Shown: in pieces, positions 1 to 9,148 of the stretch
Layout: the number at the start of each line of letters is the position of its first letter
How positions within the stretch are numbered: position 1 is the stretch's first letter
Assembly: GCA_018398765.1 (NCBI GenBank)
Contig: JAHBMJ010002998.1
Location: 1-14,075 of the forward strand
Source of the DNA: Chromera velia
Lineage: Eukaryota > Sar > Chromeraceae
Length of the DNA stretch: 14,075 nucleotides
Reading direction: 5' to 3'
Notes under the pieces: model-generated
What the model was told of the DNA's origin: nothing
The model's database searches: none
Seen by the model: the letters and a program-made list of their open reading frames with translations, nothing else
Program-made: the position numbers and the translations under genes

Positions 1-250
1 CCCCCCCCCCCTCTCTCTTCCACTCTTCTCTTCTTAATTCCTACGCTCGCCCCTTCCTCCTCTCTCCTTTCTCGGAGTGTCTCCTCTCTATGGTTTTCTT
101 CCCCCTCTTCCTCTTCTACCCCCCTCTTCTTTCTACGCTTGCCCCCCCCTCCTCTCTCTAAGACTCCCGCCCTCTCCTCCATTGTCTTCTTCCTCCCATC
201 TCTCTTCTACTCCCCTCCAGGGGACCTCTTTCTACGCTCGCCACCACCTA
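1..250. repeat. Pyrimidine-rich edge with imperfect ~95-bp repeats
   Basis: The plus strand is almost pure C and T, beginning with a run of 11 C at the contig edge. A recognisable core, CTACGCTYGCC, recurs at about 41, 133 and 232, so the tract looks like two to three degenerate units of roughly 92-99 bp. The short open frame inside it encodes only Pro/Ser/Leu-rich low-complexity sequence and is not a gene. It could be part of an intron of a plus-strand gene lying off the left edge, or simply satellite-like sequence. Confidence 0.6.
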
Positions 251-540
251 GCTCAGACTAGCTGTATCATAAACTAGATCCTAAACTGTATATTAAATCA
301 GTTTAATATATGATCTCGTATATACTAGCGTATATAGCTCTAGCACTTCTTTTTAGAGACTGCAGTGTCACTGTCCCTCAACATCTCTCAACCTATAAAT
401 TTTGAGTGAGAGTTGATGTCAAGGCGTCGGTCTACTCAGTTTTGACCGGGGGGCTTTGGCCAGCCAAGGACTGCTTAGCCGGTTTTGGCCGGCCAGCCAG
501 CCGAAGTGTTTCATGGCCACCAGGAAAATCGGCAACCCTG
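251..540. other. Intergenic stretch with GGCC/GGCCAGCC-rich block
   Basis: I see no gene here. Positions 440-515 are rich in GGCC and GCCAGCC words that can pair with each other (for example TTGGCCAGCC and GGCCGGCCAGCC). The rest is unremarkable AT-leaning sequence. Confidence 0.4.
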
Positions 541-544
541 CATG

Positions 545-592
545 CCCTATAAAACTTTTACTAAATATGAATAAATATTATAATATTTTGAA
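545..592 (+). repeat. Left copy of ~48-bp inverted repeat (CCCTATAAAAC end)
   Basis: The sequence starting CCCTATAAAACTTTTA is repeated in inverted orientation at about 6431-6479, with only a few mismatches and one small indel over about 48 bp. This is what terminal inverted repeats of a DNA transposon look like. The copies are 5.9 kb apart and I see no convincing target-site duplication, so they may be ends of one large element or of two related small AT-rich elements. Confidence 0.6.
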
Positions 593-905
593 AATATGAC
601 ACAAATATGAGTAAAATATGAATATTTTTTTTTTATGAACTATAAAGCGTGCAGAGCCGAAAAGTGGTTTGTATGGTTCAGTTTTGATCAGAGAACACGT
701 TTAGCTACCCAGATTGGTCGTATATAATATAAAAAAAATTTTAGAGCACGATGAATTTTTTAGTGAATCAACTTGTGAATGTCTATTCACTATTTTTTTC
801 TTAAGTAATTTTTCATGACTAAATTATGACTAAATATGACTGAACTTAAAATATTTTTTTAAGTATATTTTTAGATAAAAGATGCCAAATAAGTCTGTTA
901 ACTAC
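560..905. repeat. AT-rich island with repeated AAATATGAC-like motif
   Basis: This stretch is strongly AT-rich and carries several copies of an AAATATGA(C/G/A) word (for example at about 563, 592, 602, 612 and 820-840), plus the segment ATCAACTTGTGAATGT that resembles ATTCAACTTGTGAGTGT near 6313. The same word recurs in the second island at 6130-6465. No coding potential is seen. It most likely belongs to a family of AT-rich non-autonomous elements. Confidence 0.55.
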
Positions 906-910
906 CATCT

Positions 911-1400
911 CTAACGACTCGGAGAGAAGTATTTTATGATTTTTTTGAAAATGGCATACTCCTTATATGTACAAACATATAAATATATGAAGAAATATAT
1001 ATGTATATGTTGGGCCTGCCCGTCGCGCGACCGGGACCGGGGTGCGTGCGTGAGCACGGCGCTAGCTTCCCACGAATGCGCGGGGCCGATCAGGGCCCGC
1101 TGCACACAGCGTTCTATGCAGCGTGTACAGTGAAAGACCCCGGCATGCATGATCCAAGGCCACTCATGCAGACAAAGATATATGCAGACGTACAGATTCG
1201 TACAGATAAAAGAACTGTGTCACAGGGTGTTGGTGCTTTTGTGTCAATCCACCAGGACAGGGCAAACGGACAGAAGGATCGTCTTTCTATAATGTTGTCT
1301 CTTCGTTTTGTGCCGCCTAGTAGGAGCTTCAGAAGCGACTGCATCGACCAGGATGTCAACATGTGCGAACTGAGATTTGGAAAGGTCAGTCACAACTGAG
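911..1400. other. GC-richer segment without a recognised gene
   Basis: Between the AT island and the minisatellite lies a GC-richer block (1010-1130 in particular). A plus-strand frame is open from 1001 to 1399 (132 codons), but overlapping frames are open on both strands and its product resembles no family I know. Positions 1100-1130 form an imperfect palindrome around CTGCACAC and GTGTACAG. I do not call a gene. Confidence 0.4.
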
Positions 1401-1936
1401 GTGATGGATGGATGGAGTGAGTGAGGGATCGATGGATGCATGCATAGAATGATGGAGTGAAGAGGGATGGATGAGTGGATGGAGTGAGAGAGTGACTGAG
1501 GGATGGATGGATGGATGGATGGATGGATGCATGGATGGATGCCATTGGATGGATAAATCGATGGATGGATGAAGTGAGTGAGGGATGGATGGATGGAGCG
1601 ATGGAGTGAGTGAGGGATGGATTAATTGATGGAGTGAGTGAGGGATGGATTGATGGAGTGAGTGAGGGATTGATGGATGGAGTGATGGAGTGAGGAGGGA
1701 TGGAGTGATGGAGTGATGAGGGATGGATAGATAGGTGGATGGAGTGAGGGAGTGACTGAGGGATGGATGGATGGATGGATTGATGGATTGATGGATGGAG
1801 TGATCGAGTGAGGATGGATGGATGGATGGAGTGATCGAGTGAGGAGGGATGGATGAATGGATGGATGGATGGATGGATTGATGGGTTGATGGATGGAGTG
1901 ATCGAGTGAGGAGGGATGGATGGATGGATGGATGCA
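1401..1936. repeat. GATG-based minisatellite, ~535 bp
   Basis: The block is built of GGAT/GGATGGAT words interspersed with GGAGTGAGTGAG and GGAGTGATCGAGTGAG segments, giving imperfect higher-order units of roughly 20-60 bp. Because stop codons are rare in these words, a long false frame (His-Pro-Ser-Ile repeats on the minus strand, 1386-2081) is open through it. It is simple-sequence DNA, not a gene. Confidence 0.9.
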
Positions 1937-2100
1937 TGAAGTTTTGCATCCTTGGATTTAAATGCAAAAAAGAGAGAAGTGTTGGGTGGAGATACCTGGT
2001 TGGCATAACGCAGTGCCCCAAAAAACTTCCGATCCCTTCTGTTGATTCTGAGCTCATCGAAGATCTGATTCGCATGTACAAGGATACCTTTCCCGATTAA
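1937..2100 (+). pseudogene. Possible 3' exon remnant of an unknown protein
   Basis: Directly after the minisatellite the plus-strand frame changes from repeat-derived to ordinary amino-acid composition and ends at TAA (2098-2100). The last 25 residues (ending [14 protein letters not shown]) look like genuine amphipathic protein sequence. A good donor (ACAG|GTACGT, intron from 2115) follows 14 bases after the stop, and a polypyrimidine tract with TGCAG lies at 2298-2302. This would fit a 3'-UTR intron or a decayed gene. I recognise no family, and the start is lost in the repeat. Confidence 0.25.
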
Positions 2101-2114
2101 GAGTAGAAGAACAG

Positions 2115-2302
2115 GTACGTCAGCTTTCTGTTTTCAGACCCTCCGTTTTTTTTTTTTCCTCACGTCTATATCTCTTGCGCTATCCCAACTTTGTCTGCTC
2201 CCACCCCCTCCTTTTTTTGCTTGTTTTTGCTACTTGATGACGCAGCTGTTTGTCTATATAGGTTGGCCAGGTTTGTACCTTCATTTTTTTTTCTCTTTGC
2301 AG
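2115..2302 (+). other. Intron-like segment (GTACGT...TTTGCAG)
   Basis: The segment starts with GTACGT, ends in a long T/C tract and TTTGCAG, and matches the size and acceptor (TGCAG) of the confidently modelled introns elsewhere in the window. Its flanking exons are not convincing: a stop codon sits just upstream, and only about 10 bases lie between its acceptor and another GTAAAG at 2313. It may mark an old or non-coding plus-strand transcript. Confidence 0.3.
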
Positions 2303-2341
2303 GTGGGCCAAGGTAAAGCCTACAGACGCAGGTGTGGAGAA

Positions 2342-2821
2342 ATGCTTTGTCCCCCCTGTCTAGCCACCTTATTGCGTCCAGACAGAAGGTAAAGCGAGGA
2401 TAAGAACCTTAGGGAAGATCTAGAAAAGAAACGTGAGCAACACTCACTCAAGCAACACTTTACAAGAGGTTTGGCTCTATAATAGTTTAAGCGCTAACGC
2501 AATCTCCCAGTGGGATTCCAATCAGCTGGATGCATTCTATCATACACAGTTTCTACTCATTCCTCTCTCTCAGACTCTCGATCTCTCTTGATCTATGGTA
2601 AACAGACATCAGACTCAAACGATGCTATCCGTTGCTTGAGTAACATGTTGCATACTTGAATACGAAGGTCAGACTCGATCGATTTCAACAATTTTGATCG
2701 ACGCGCGCGACACGTACGAAACAAAGCGTGGCGGCGGAGCCTGGCGTCGGCACGCGGGCTTATTCAGATATAGTGCATATGAGGGTCCAGAGGGCGGCGC
2801 CATAGGGTAGGACTCCACAGA
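2342..2821 (+). repeat. Long direct repeat, left copy (LTR-like, 480 bp)
   Basis: This segment reappears at 5145-5611 in the same orientation with only scattered substitutions and one indel of about 13-15 bases near 2673-2687, where the left copy has ACTCGATCGATTTC extra. The identical core ends at GGACTCCACAGA in both copies. A TG (2357) and a terminal CACA near the boundary fit an LTR, but no target duplication or primer-binding site is obvious and the interior encodes no reverse transcriptase. A segmental duplication is the alternative. Confidence 0.8.
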
Positions 2822-5144
2822 TCCCCCCCGGCCACAGACAAGAAAATCGCGTCCCTGCGATCAGCCAGACACATTCGAGCATGCGCAGAAAGGGAAAAAA
2901 GGTGAGCAAAAGAACATGATCAACCAGACATAATGCAAACCTATACAACCAATAGAACACTTCAAAGCATGTAGTCGAAGGAATGAAATCTCGAGCGTCC
3001 TCGCACCATGACAGATGTAAGGAAGAGCAAATCAAGACAACAGACATCAACGAACGAACGGCCGTGAACGGTAGCCGGTCAGACCTATTGGAGGGAGACG
3101 TCTGGCGGTACACCGTCTGGCTCCACGCAGATGCTCGCGTAGAGACGGCTAGCTCCACCAAGGCCCCCATCAACTCCCATGCTACGAGGGGGAGAGGCGA
3201 TACCCAGAGAACCCAGAGGGCTTCCAAAGCACCGGCATCCCCCTGCAGGGAGAAGATGTAGAATGAACATAGAGATATGCACGGGCTATCCCCTCGCTTT
3301 TTCTTCTTTTCTCGTTGAACTAGACATCTCTTTAAAGATTTCTTCTCCTTTTGCTCCTCCTCTACTCATTTTTTCTCCACCTCTTCCAGTCTCTTTTTCT
3401 TAAATTAAGAAGGAAGCCAGGGATAACCCGAAACGTTTCAAAGCAGCAGAAGGAAGTGAGAAGGAGACAGTGAATGAAAACGCCCCCTCGTGTGCTCGTG
3501 CTCTCAGCCACATGAGGGGTCTGACTCCCAAGCCACACGCAAAGAAGAGAAGCCGAGAGAGAAGAAAGGTCACTCTTCCAAAAGGAGCTCCAGAAGTTCC
3601 AAATGCGTGGCATATGTGGCGCTCGGCTTGTTGTTCTCGCAGTCCACCTCTTTGATGCTCAGCTTTGCAATGAGCTCACTCCCCCCCCAAGTTCAGTGCA
3701 GGGGCGCAAGGGTGGTCATAGACAGTCGCAGGCATGCGCGGGCATAAGCATATGGCGGCGACAATCAGGCAGTCCTCTGCCCGCGTTTCATATGCAGCTG
3801 ACGTAGGGGTAGGCGATCGACTTCGAGTTCTCGTTGATACTATTAGAAGGGCTCGGCCATCTCGTCGAGTATAAATACATTTCGCGCGTGTCAGCGGCTG
3901 CATAAAGGGAGGGAGGGAAAGGACCGGACATATTGCAGACTACCCCGCTGGTTTCTTTCTATCTCGTCTCTTCTTTCTGTCTCGTTTCATCCTTTTGCTG
4001 CTCCTTTCGACACATGAACTCTCAACTTCAGACAAAAGATGCTCCAGTCACACTCAGTCGCTAGTACTTCGCATGCTCTCGGCCAGCCTCGATTCGATTT
4101 GCCCCCCCCACCCCGAAGCAACCCCCCTCTCCCCCTCTTTCCCCATGACCCGCTTTGCCCTTCCCGATCCCTGTTAAAAATTTTGCCGGCGCCGGCGAGA
4201 GATGAGGCGGCAGCTGCCGTATGCCCTACTCTGTCTCTCAGTGGGTCTGCCGCGACCCTTCTGCCTCTCTTGCCGTCGAGGGCAGGCTCAATATCATTTT
4301 GTACCCCTTCCTTACTTCCCCCTCCTTCCTATTCCAGGCTCGCCACATCGGGGTCCCAGAGCAGAAGGCCTTCCCCGGCTGGCACACCGGCCGTCACTGC
4401 GTTGTTCCATGTGATACGCCGCCACCTGTCCCTTCTGCCTGTTTAACATGCATGCAAAGTCTCGCACACCCGATCGAACCGCCACTCATTGAATGATCTA
4501 CGCGATAGCCAGACAGCCAGAAACGACAAGCTCTCTCTCGGAAGAAAACGGCAGTATTGCAGACACATGGAGAGGTAAAGGGCGTCTTCTTGTGTTTGGA
4601 CACTGTCGGAGGACCAGTCCAGACAGACCTAGACACGCTGGAGGTGTTTGCAAGCCACGAAGGTGGTCGGCCTCTCGCAGACAAGCAAGCAACCAACAGC
4701 AAAGACAAGTNAAGGTGATCAGCCGACACCCATCTGGAAGACGGAGACAGTTACAGAATCAAAAGGCATAAGACAAGCACTCTACTGGCCGTTTGAATTG
4801 CGATCTGCTTATAGGCGGCGGTCTCAATGAAGTCAAGCTCCTCGAAAGTCCAAGCAACACCAAGCAACGTCTCCACCATCGGCTTTGGCGACCTCCAACG
4901 ATCTTTGGGCTCTCCACCCAAGGACAAAGGCAAAGTCCAGGATCAGACTCAAAAGAGATCTCCAAAAGAGGATTCCAGACAGCTTGGGACGCAAGGGGAC
5001 GCTGAATTCCCCTACTCACGGTCTTTGCCTAACCATGCCCGTATCGTTGCTATCGGCTTTCAACTGTTGCGTAAAAGGAAGATCTGATCTCTATCACAGA
5101 AGGTATACGAAAGTCGACACTCATCGAGCTGAGCATTCACCACA
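2822..5144. other. Spacer between the long direct repeats; no recognised gene
   Basis: If the direct repeats are LTRs, this 2.3-kb interior is the element body, yet I find no RNase H, integrase or reverse transcriptase motifs. Open frames of 60-155 codons occur on both strands and overlap one another (for example 2760-3227 minus and 2983-3261 plus), as expected by chance in balanced sequence. Plus-strand pyrimidine tracts occur at 3290-3405, 3945-4010 and 4100-4180. One undetermined base lies at 4711. Confidence 0.4.
4827..5087 (+). other. Unassigned ORF, Ser/Lys/Gln-rich, 86 codons
   Basis: An ATG-initiated frame encodes a hydrophilic, Ser/Gln/Lys-rich product beginning MKSSSSKVQATP and ending in a basic LLRKRKI. 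It sits just before the right long direct repeat. The composition would suit a nucleic-acid-binding or gag-like fragment, but I recognise no domain, and other frames are open across the same bases. Treat it as a weak candidate only. Confidence 0.15.
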
Positions 5145-5611
5145 ATGGTTTGTCTCCTCTGTCCGGCCACCTTATGGCGTCCAGACAGAAGGTAAAGCAA
5201 GGACAAGAACCTTAGGGAAGATCTAGAGAAGGAACGTGAGCAACACTCACTCAAGCAACACTTTACAAGAGGTTTGGCTCTATATTAGTTTAAGCGCTAA
5301 CGCGATCTCCCAGTAGGATTCCAATCAGCTGGATGCATTCTATCATACACAGTTTCTACTCATTCCTCTCTCTTAGACTCTCGATCTTTCTTGATCTATA
5401 GTAAACAGACATCAAACTCAAACGATGCCATCCGTTGCTTGAGTAACATGTTGCATGCTTGAATACGAAGGTCAGCAACAATTTTGATCGACGCGCACGA
5501 CACGTACGAAACAAAGCGCGGCGGCGGAGCCTGGCGTCGGCACGCGGGCTCATTCAGATATAGCGTATATGAGGGTCCAGAGGGCGGCGCCACAGGGTAG
5601 GACTCCACAGA
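5145..5611 (+). repeat. Long direct repeat, right copy (LTR-like, 467 bp)
   Basis: This is the second copy of the segment at 2342-2821, in the same orientation; the size difference equals the missing insertion near 5474. Similarity starts at about ATGGTTTGTC (left copy: ATGCTTTGTC) and stops abruptly after CCACAGA. Sequence upstream and downstream of the two copies is unrelated, which defines the repeat boundaries well. Confidence 0.8.
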
Positions 5612-5808
5612 AAACACACAAGACGATCAGTCCCCTCAACAAGGCCCTAGAAGTTGTCTTCGGACCGGGTGATTTATCCAAGCACACAGTCACCAACAAG
5701 GCCGGGGAGAGAGTCACCGTCTCAGTCACGTTCCTCCATCACTTTACGACCTCTTTGAATAACAGAATTAATCGGATACGCGGAAGGAGAGGCATGAACG
5801 GCCGCTGA
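5569..5808 (+). other. Unassigned ORF starting inside the right repeat
   Basis: The frame starts within the end of the direct repeat and continues into unique sequence; the unique part (from about 5620) reads as ordinary protein, including NKALEVVFGPGDLSKHTV and VSVTFLHHFTTSLNNRINRI, and stops at 5808. I do not recognise a family. It could be a fragment of a host gene or of a mobile element cut by the repeat boundary. The following 5810-5990 is GC-rich and encodes nothing I can identify. Confidence 0.2.
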
Positions 5809-5999
5809 AGAGGCCACTGCTAGGGCGGCCACTGCTGGAGCCGCTGCTACAGGCAGGAAGGGGAGACTGCAGGAAGAGGATGCCGAAATAGAAGATGTTC
5901 AGGATGAGAGGGGGGACGGAAGGTACCACTCCGAGAAAGGTTGGCCCACTGGCAGCCATTGGGGGGGGCGAAGAGGTCATCCCCCTCCTCATTATCATG

Positions 6000-6530
6000 G
6001 TCAAAATAAGATAGAATTTCATAAAAATGATATTATTTACTCAATATTTTATTTTACACGCTCTAAGTCGGTGCGCTAGATGAATTAAAAGTTCCAGTCT
6101 TCGTAAATTGCCCCAAAAACGTCCTAAAACTTATAATTCTTTCATAAAAAAATGGTTTTTAAAATATGATAAAATATGACTAAATATGAGGGAAATTAGT
6201 AACAAAATTCACTAAAAAAAAAAAATATGACTAAAATATGACTATTCACTAATTTTTTTTTATCATTTTTTTTCTCGTAAAATATATTGATTAAATGAAT
6301 GGGAGTCAGTTCATTCAACTTGTGAGTGTTTGTAGACTTGTGTAGCATTTTTTGTTTGTCCATGTACAATATATAGAAAAAAATATAAACTCATAAAAAA
6401 AAAGTAAAATATGACTAAACTATGAATTTTTTGTAATATTTTATAATATTTAGTCATATTTACTAAAAGTTTTATAGGGTGGAATCTAGAGGAATTCATA
6501 ATTAATATTAATTATTATTATTAAATTATA
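6000..6530. repeat. Second AT-rich island with AAATATGAC-like motif
   Basis: This strongly AT-rich stretch carries repeated (T)AAAATATGA(C/T/G) words at about 6162-6190, 6223-6243 and 6405-6415, and the inverted form near 6450. It shares the motif and the inverted terminal sequence with the island at 545-905. No coding potential. The GC-rich inverted-repeat element starts immediately to its right. Confidence 0.55.
6431..6479 (-). repeat. Right copy of ~48-bp inverted repeat
   Basis: Read on the minus strand from 6479, the sequence begins CCCTATAAAACTTTTAG and continues through a TAAATATGACTAAATATTAT segment, matching the plus strand from 545. See the left copy for interpretation. Confidence 0.6.
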
Positions 6531-7780
6531 CGTACGGACGTGGGTGGGCGGGACATGAGGGGGGTCTTAATCAAACCGGACCTCGCCGCCCATACTGCAC
6601 GATTTTGGCCTCATATGGGGAAAGGAGAAGAGAGCCCTGCCTTCCTTTCTTCCCGCTTCTGAACCCCATCCAACTCACCTAGGAGACGTTAGTTCGCCTC
6701 TCTAGACTCTCTCTAGCTGCTTGGTGCAGAAAAAACGATTCCAATACACACAGGGAGTGCAAAGAACGGACGTCTGAGCTCTGACACCTGAAGAGGCCAA
6801 AGAGGCCTCCCTGGACTCAGAAGTGAATAAAGGGCTGTGATGCATCAATGATGATAAAATACATACTGACACACTCCATCTGGTTCAGGTAACTTAGTTC
6901 CAACAGGAGACAACGAATGGTTGGTGCACTGTGGACTTCAAGTGACAAGTCTGCCCAGGAACAGAAAGATACACTCCAGGGGGCAGCCTATGTGAAATCG
7001 CCGGAAGACCTTTCTCTTTCTTGAGTGCCTCTAACCTACATCCAGCGCACAGAGATACTGTCCAACATGCATACGATCATGTCTAGAGGGAATGAGCAAG
7101 ACAGAACGACCTACCAAGGGAAGTGGAAGTCGATCAATGCTCCATAGACGTCATTTCACCACAACAAAGTAACAACAGAATCTCACCCTCCCAAAACCAG
7201 CAGACGCACCGGAAACCGATCCTACTGCTCCCAGAGGATGACAACAGACCTAAAGCCTTCAGCAAAATTGACAGGGACGACTTTCATGACTTCCTGGTGA
7301 AAAGAAAGAATGTTGCTCAGGAGGCCAGAAGGGGCAAATTGAATTCCTGACTGTTCGCAGTATCAACTGCCAAACCCATCCAAGCAGACCAGCGGTGCAA
7401 CAAGACTTCACCCTGACACAGACACAAGCTGTCTGGTCTTAAAGGAGAGGAATGGTGCGACTTTTACCATAAATACTGCTCTGGACAACAAGAAGGAAAG
7501 TAAGGTAAGAGGGAATGAACTTGGCCCTCTGCAGACATCTGTGAGCTTTCTAAGGTTTTTTCAGACATTTTGGTGATTTTGAGGGTGACCCCGGAAAGTT
7601 GCGGTCAAAATTTCGCCAGATTTGAAATGCCGGGGTCCTGACAATCATTTTGGTAGGTCGCGGGCCTCTGGGGCCACCGGGGCCGCCAGATAAGGCCATA
7701 CTGTACGTTTTTGGCTTCGTATGGGGTCCTACCGTTTGATTAAGACCCCCCTCATGTCCCGCCCGCCCACGTCCATGCGT
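6531..7780. mobile_element. Non-autonomous TIR element, ~1.25 kb
   Basis: Plus-strand positions 6537-6577 (starting GACGTGGGTGGGCGGGACAT) match the reverse complement of 7734-7773 with a single mismatch over about 40 bp, and similarity fades a few bases farther out. This is a classic terminal inverted repeat pair. Inside each end lies a second conserved block, CCATACTG(C/T)ACG to TATGGGG (6589-6620 and 7696-7726), which is in direct rather than inverted orientation. The interior has no transposase, so the element would depend on a partner. AAATATA-like AT flanks are present on both sides; an AAATTATA word lies at 6523-6530 and 7787-7794, but it is not exactly adjacent on the right. Confidence 0.7.
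7096..7350 (+). other. Unassigned open stretch inside the TIR element
   Basis: A frame open from the stop at 7093 to TGA at 7348-7350 has no ATG but reads as plausible hydrophilic protein, including KPILLLPEDDNRP, KAFSKIDRDDFHDFLVKRKN and a terminal basic run. A frame change at the end would extend it (EFLTVRSIN and onward). It may be a decayed piece of an element-encoded or captured gene. I recognise no domain. Confidence 0.2.
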
Positions 7781-7794
7781 AAGGTAAAATTATA

Positions 7795-8072
7795 AATAAA
7801 AAACTAAACTGATCATGACCAAAAACATAAAAAAACCTAATACCTAGCCAAAAACATATTTTCTCCTGGATTTTCCAGGCATGCATCTCTGAGTGCGGAG
7901 TCAATTAAATGATCACAAATCATACACTAATTATAAATCATATGCAAGTTCTATGCACGTACAAAAAGATCATATATTTTTTTTTGAATTTGGAATTATA
8001 TTTTAATTTACTATACTGGTTTTAGTACTGGTTATTTCTATTTTGAGGTCATAGATAAATTCCCGTATGCGG
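7795..8072. other. AT-rich spacer downstream of RPF2; no gene seen
   Basis: This lies between the TIR element and the RPF2 stop codon (on the minus strand it is downstream of RPF2) and should contain the RPF2 3' UTR and cleavage site. It is AT-rich, with a T-run at 7976-7984 and no coding signal. No poly(A) signal can be assigned with confidence. Confidence 0.4.
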
Positions 8073-9098
8073 TCAAGCTTCCGCCTGGTCCTTTCCATGT
8101 CGTGTTTTTTGCCGCTTTTCCGCTCCAGAGACGAATTTGCTATGCGGGGTGTAGATCTTCTCAAACTGCTGGACTCCCAAGTGGACGCGCCCACGCTTCT
8201 CTCCAAGGACGTCTGCAAACAATCAAGCAACATCCATCGTTGCACACACAATCCGATGGATGGAATGTGTTTTCCGTGGAAACCCTAAGTTGCGACCGTT
8301 GGGTTTGCATAGATTTTCATCATCTTCTCAAATTGAAGGACCGGAAGCGGAGTTAAGATCAAGACACCACCTAGGACACCACCCGAATGCAAAAACTCCA
8401 TTCATCCATCCATCCATCCATCCATCCATCCATCCAGAGAAATGCGGTTCAAGCGTTTAAGAAAAATCTTTTTGCCGGCCTTCGTCATCTTACACTTCTG
8501 TGCGAATAAACTGCACGCGTACGAGCTGTGTTTGGTTCAGTTGGAAGCGACTCGTTGCCTTTACGATTTGACACACTTGCTCATTGAGTAACTGACTTGT
8601 GGTGACATTTTTCTCCTTTTTCGGCTTCAACTCGCGGGGAAGCATCAGGGCAGCCTTCATCCTGCAGGGGCCATGCAAGCAAGGAGGGTGGGGGACATCC
8701 TCATTCTTTGCGTGTTTTCTCATTTCTTTGTTTCGAGGGTTTGTGCTCCACATAAGTCTGTTCTACAACAGGAGAAACTCAAACTGTGTCCCCCCAAATT
8801 TGGATGCTCTCTCTTTTGGCACCATCGATCGGCGATGGACCTGTCGAACCTGCAGGCTCTCGCTTTTCCTTTAGCGCTTCTGAAATGAATCCCTCCCCCC
8901 CCCCGGACATCTTCACTGTACCCCCTCGTCCCAGAAAATTCCAACGGCCCCCCTGCCCCCTCCCCCTCCTGCCTGTCTCCCTCCCTACTTGCCGACCTGT
9001 CGGAGTCTGCCATCCTGTGTCTGTCGACGGTGATGGTGAGGGAAGGTCCCATCTCCTCCAGCTCTACTCGGGGGAGCTGCAGGACAAGCAAAGCAACA

Positions 9099-9148
<50 letters not shown>

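Noticed and set aside
1001-1399. 132-codon plus-strand ORF in a GC-richer block
   Set aside because: Several overlapping frames are open on both strands and the product has no recognisable motif.
1386-2081. 231-codon minus-strand ORF of His-Pro-Ser-Ile repeats
   Set aside because: It is only the GATG minisatellite read in one frame.
2760-3227. 155-codon minus-strand ORF with hydrophobic stretches
   Set aside because: It starts and ends in unrelated sequence (its end lies in the long direct repeat), overlaps open frames on the other strand, and shows no recognisable domain.
6845-6880. snoRNA-like ATGATGA...CTGA on the plus strand
   Set aside because: The boxes are only about 15 bases apart, with no room for a guide and no flanking stem.
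8320-8335. C-box-like GATGATGA on the RPF2 coding strand in intron 9 (possible intronic snoRNA), and a similar word near 9796
   Set aside because: No CTGA D box lies at a suitable distance and no terminal stem is seen.
8480-8515. Alternative last RPF2 exon ending FIRTEV-stop
   Set aside because: It would need a weak donor at 8576 and drops the conserved GRVHLG segment; the donor GTCAGT at 8596 joined to 8212 restores the family C-terminus.
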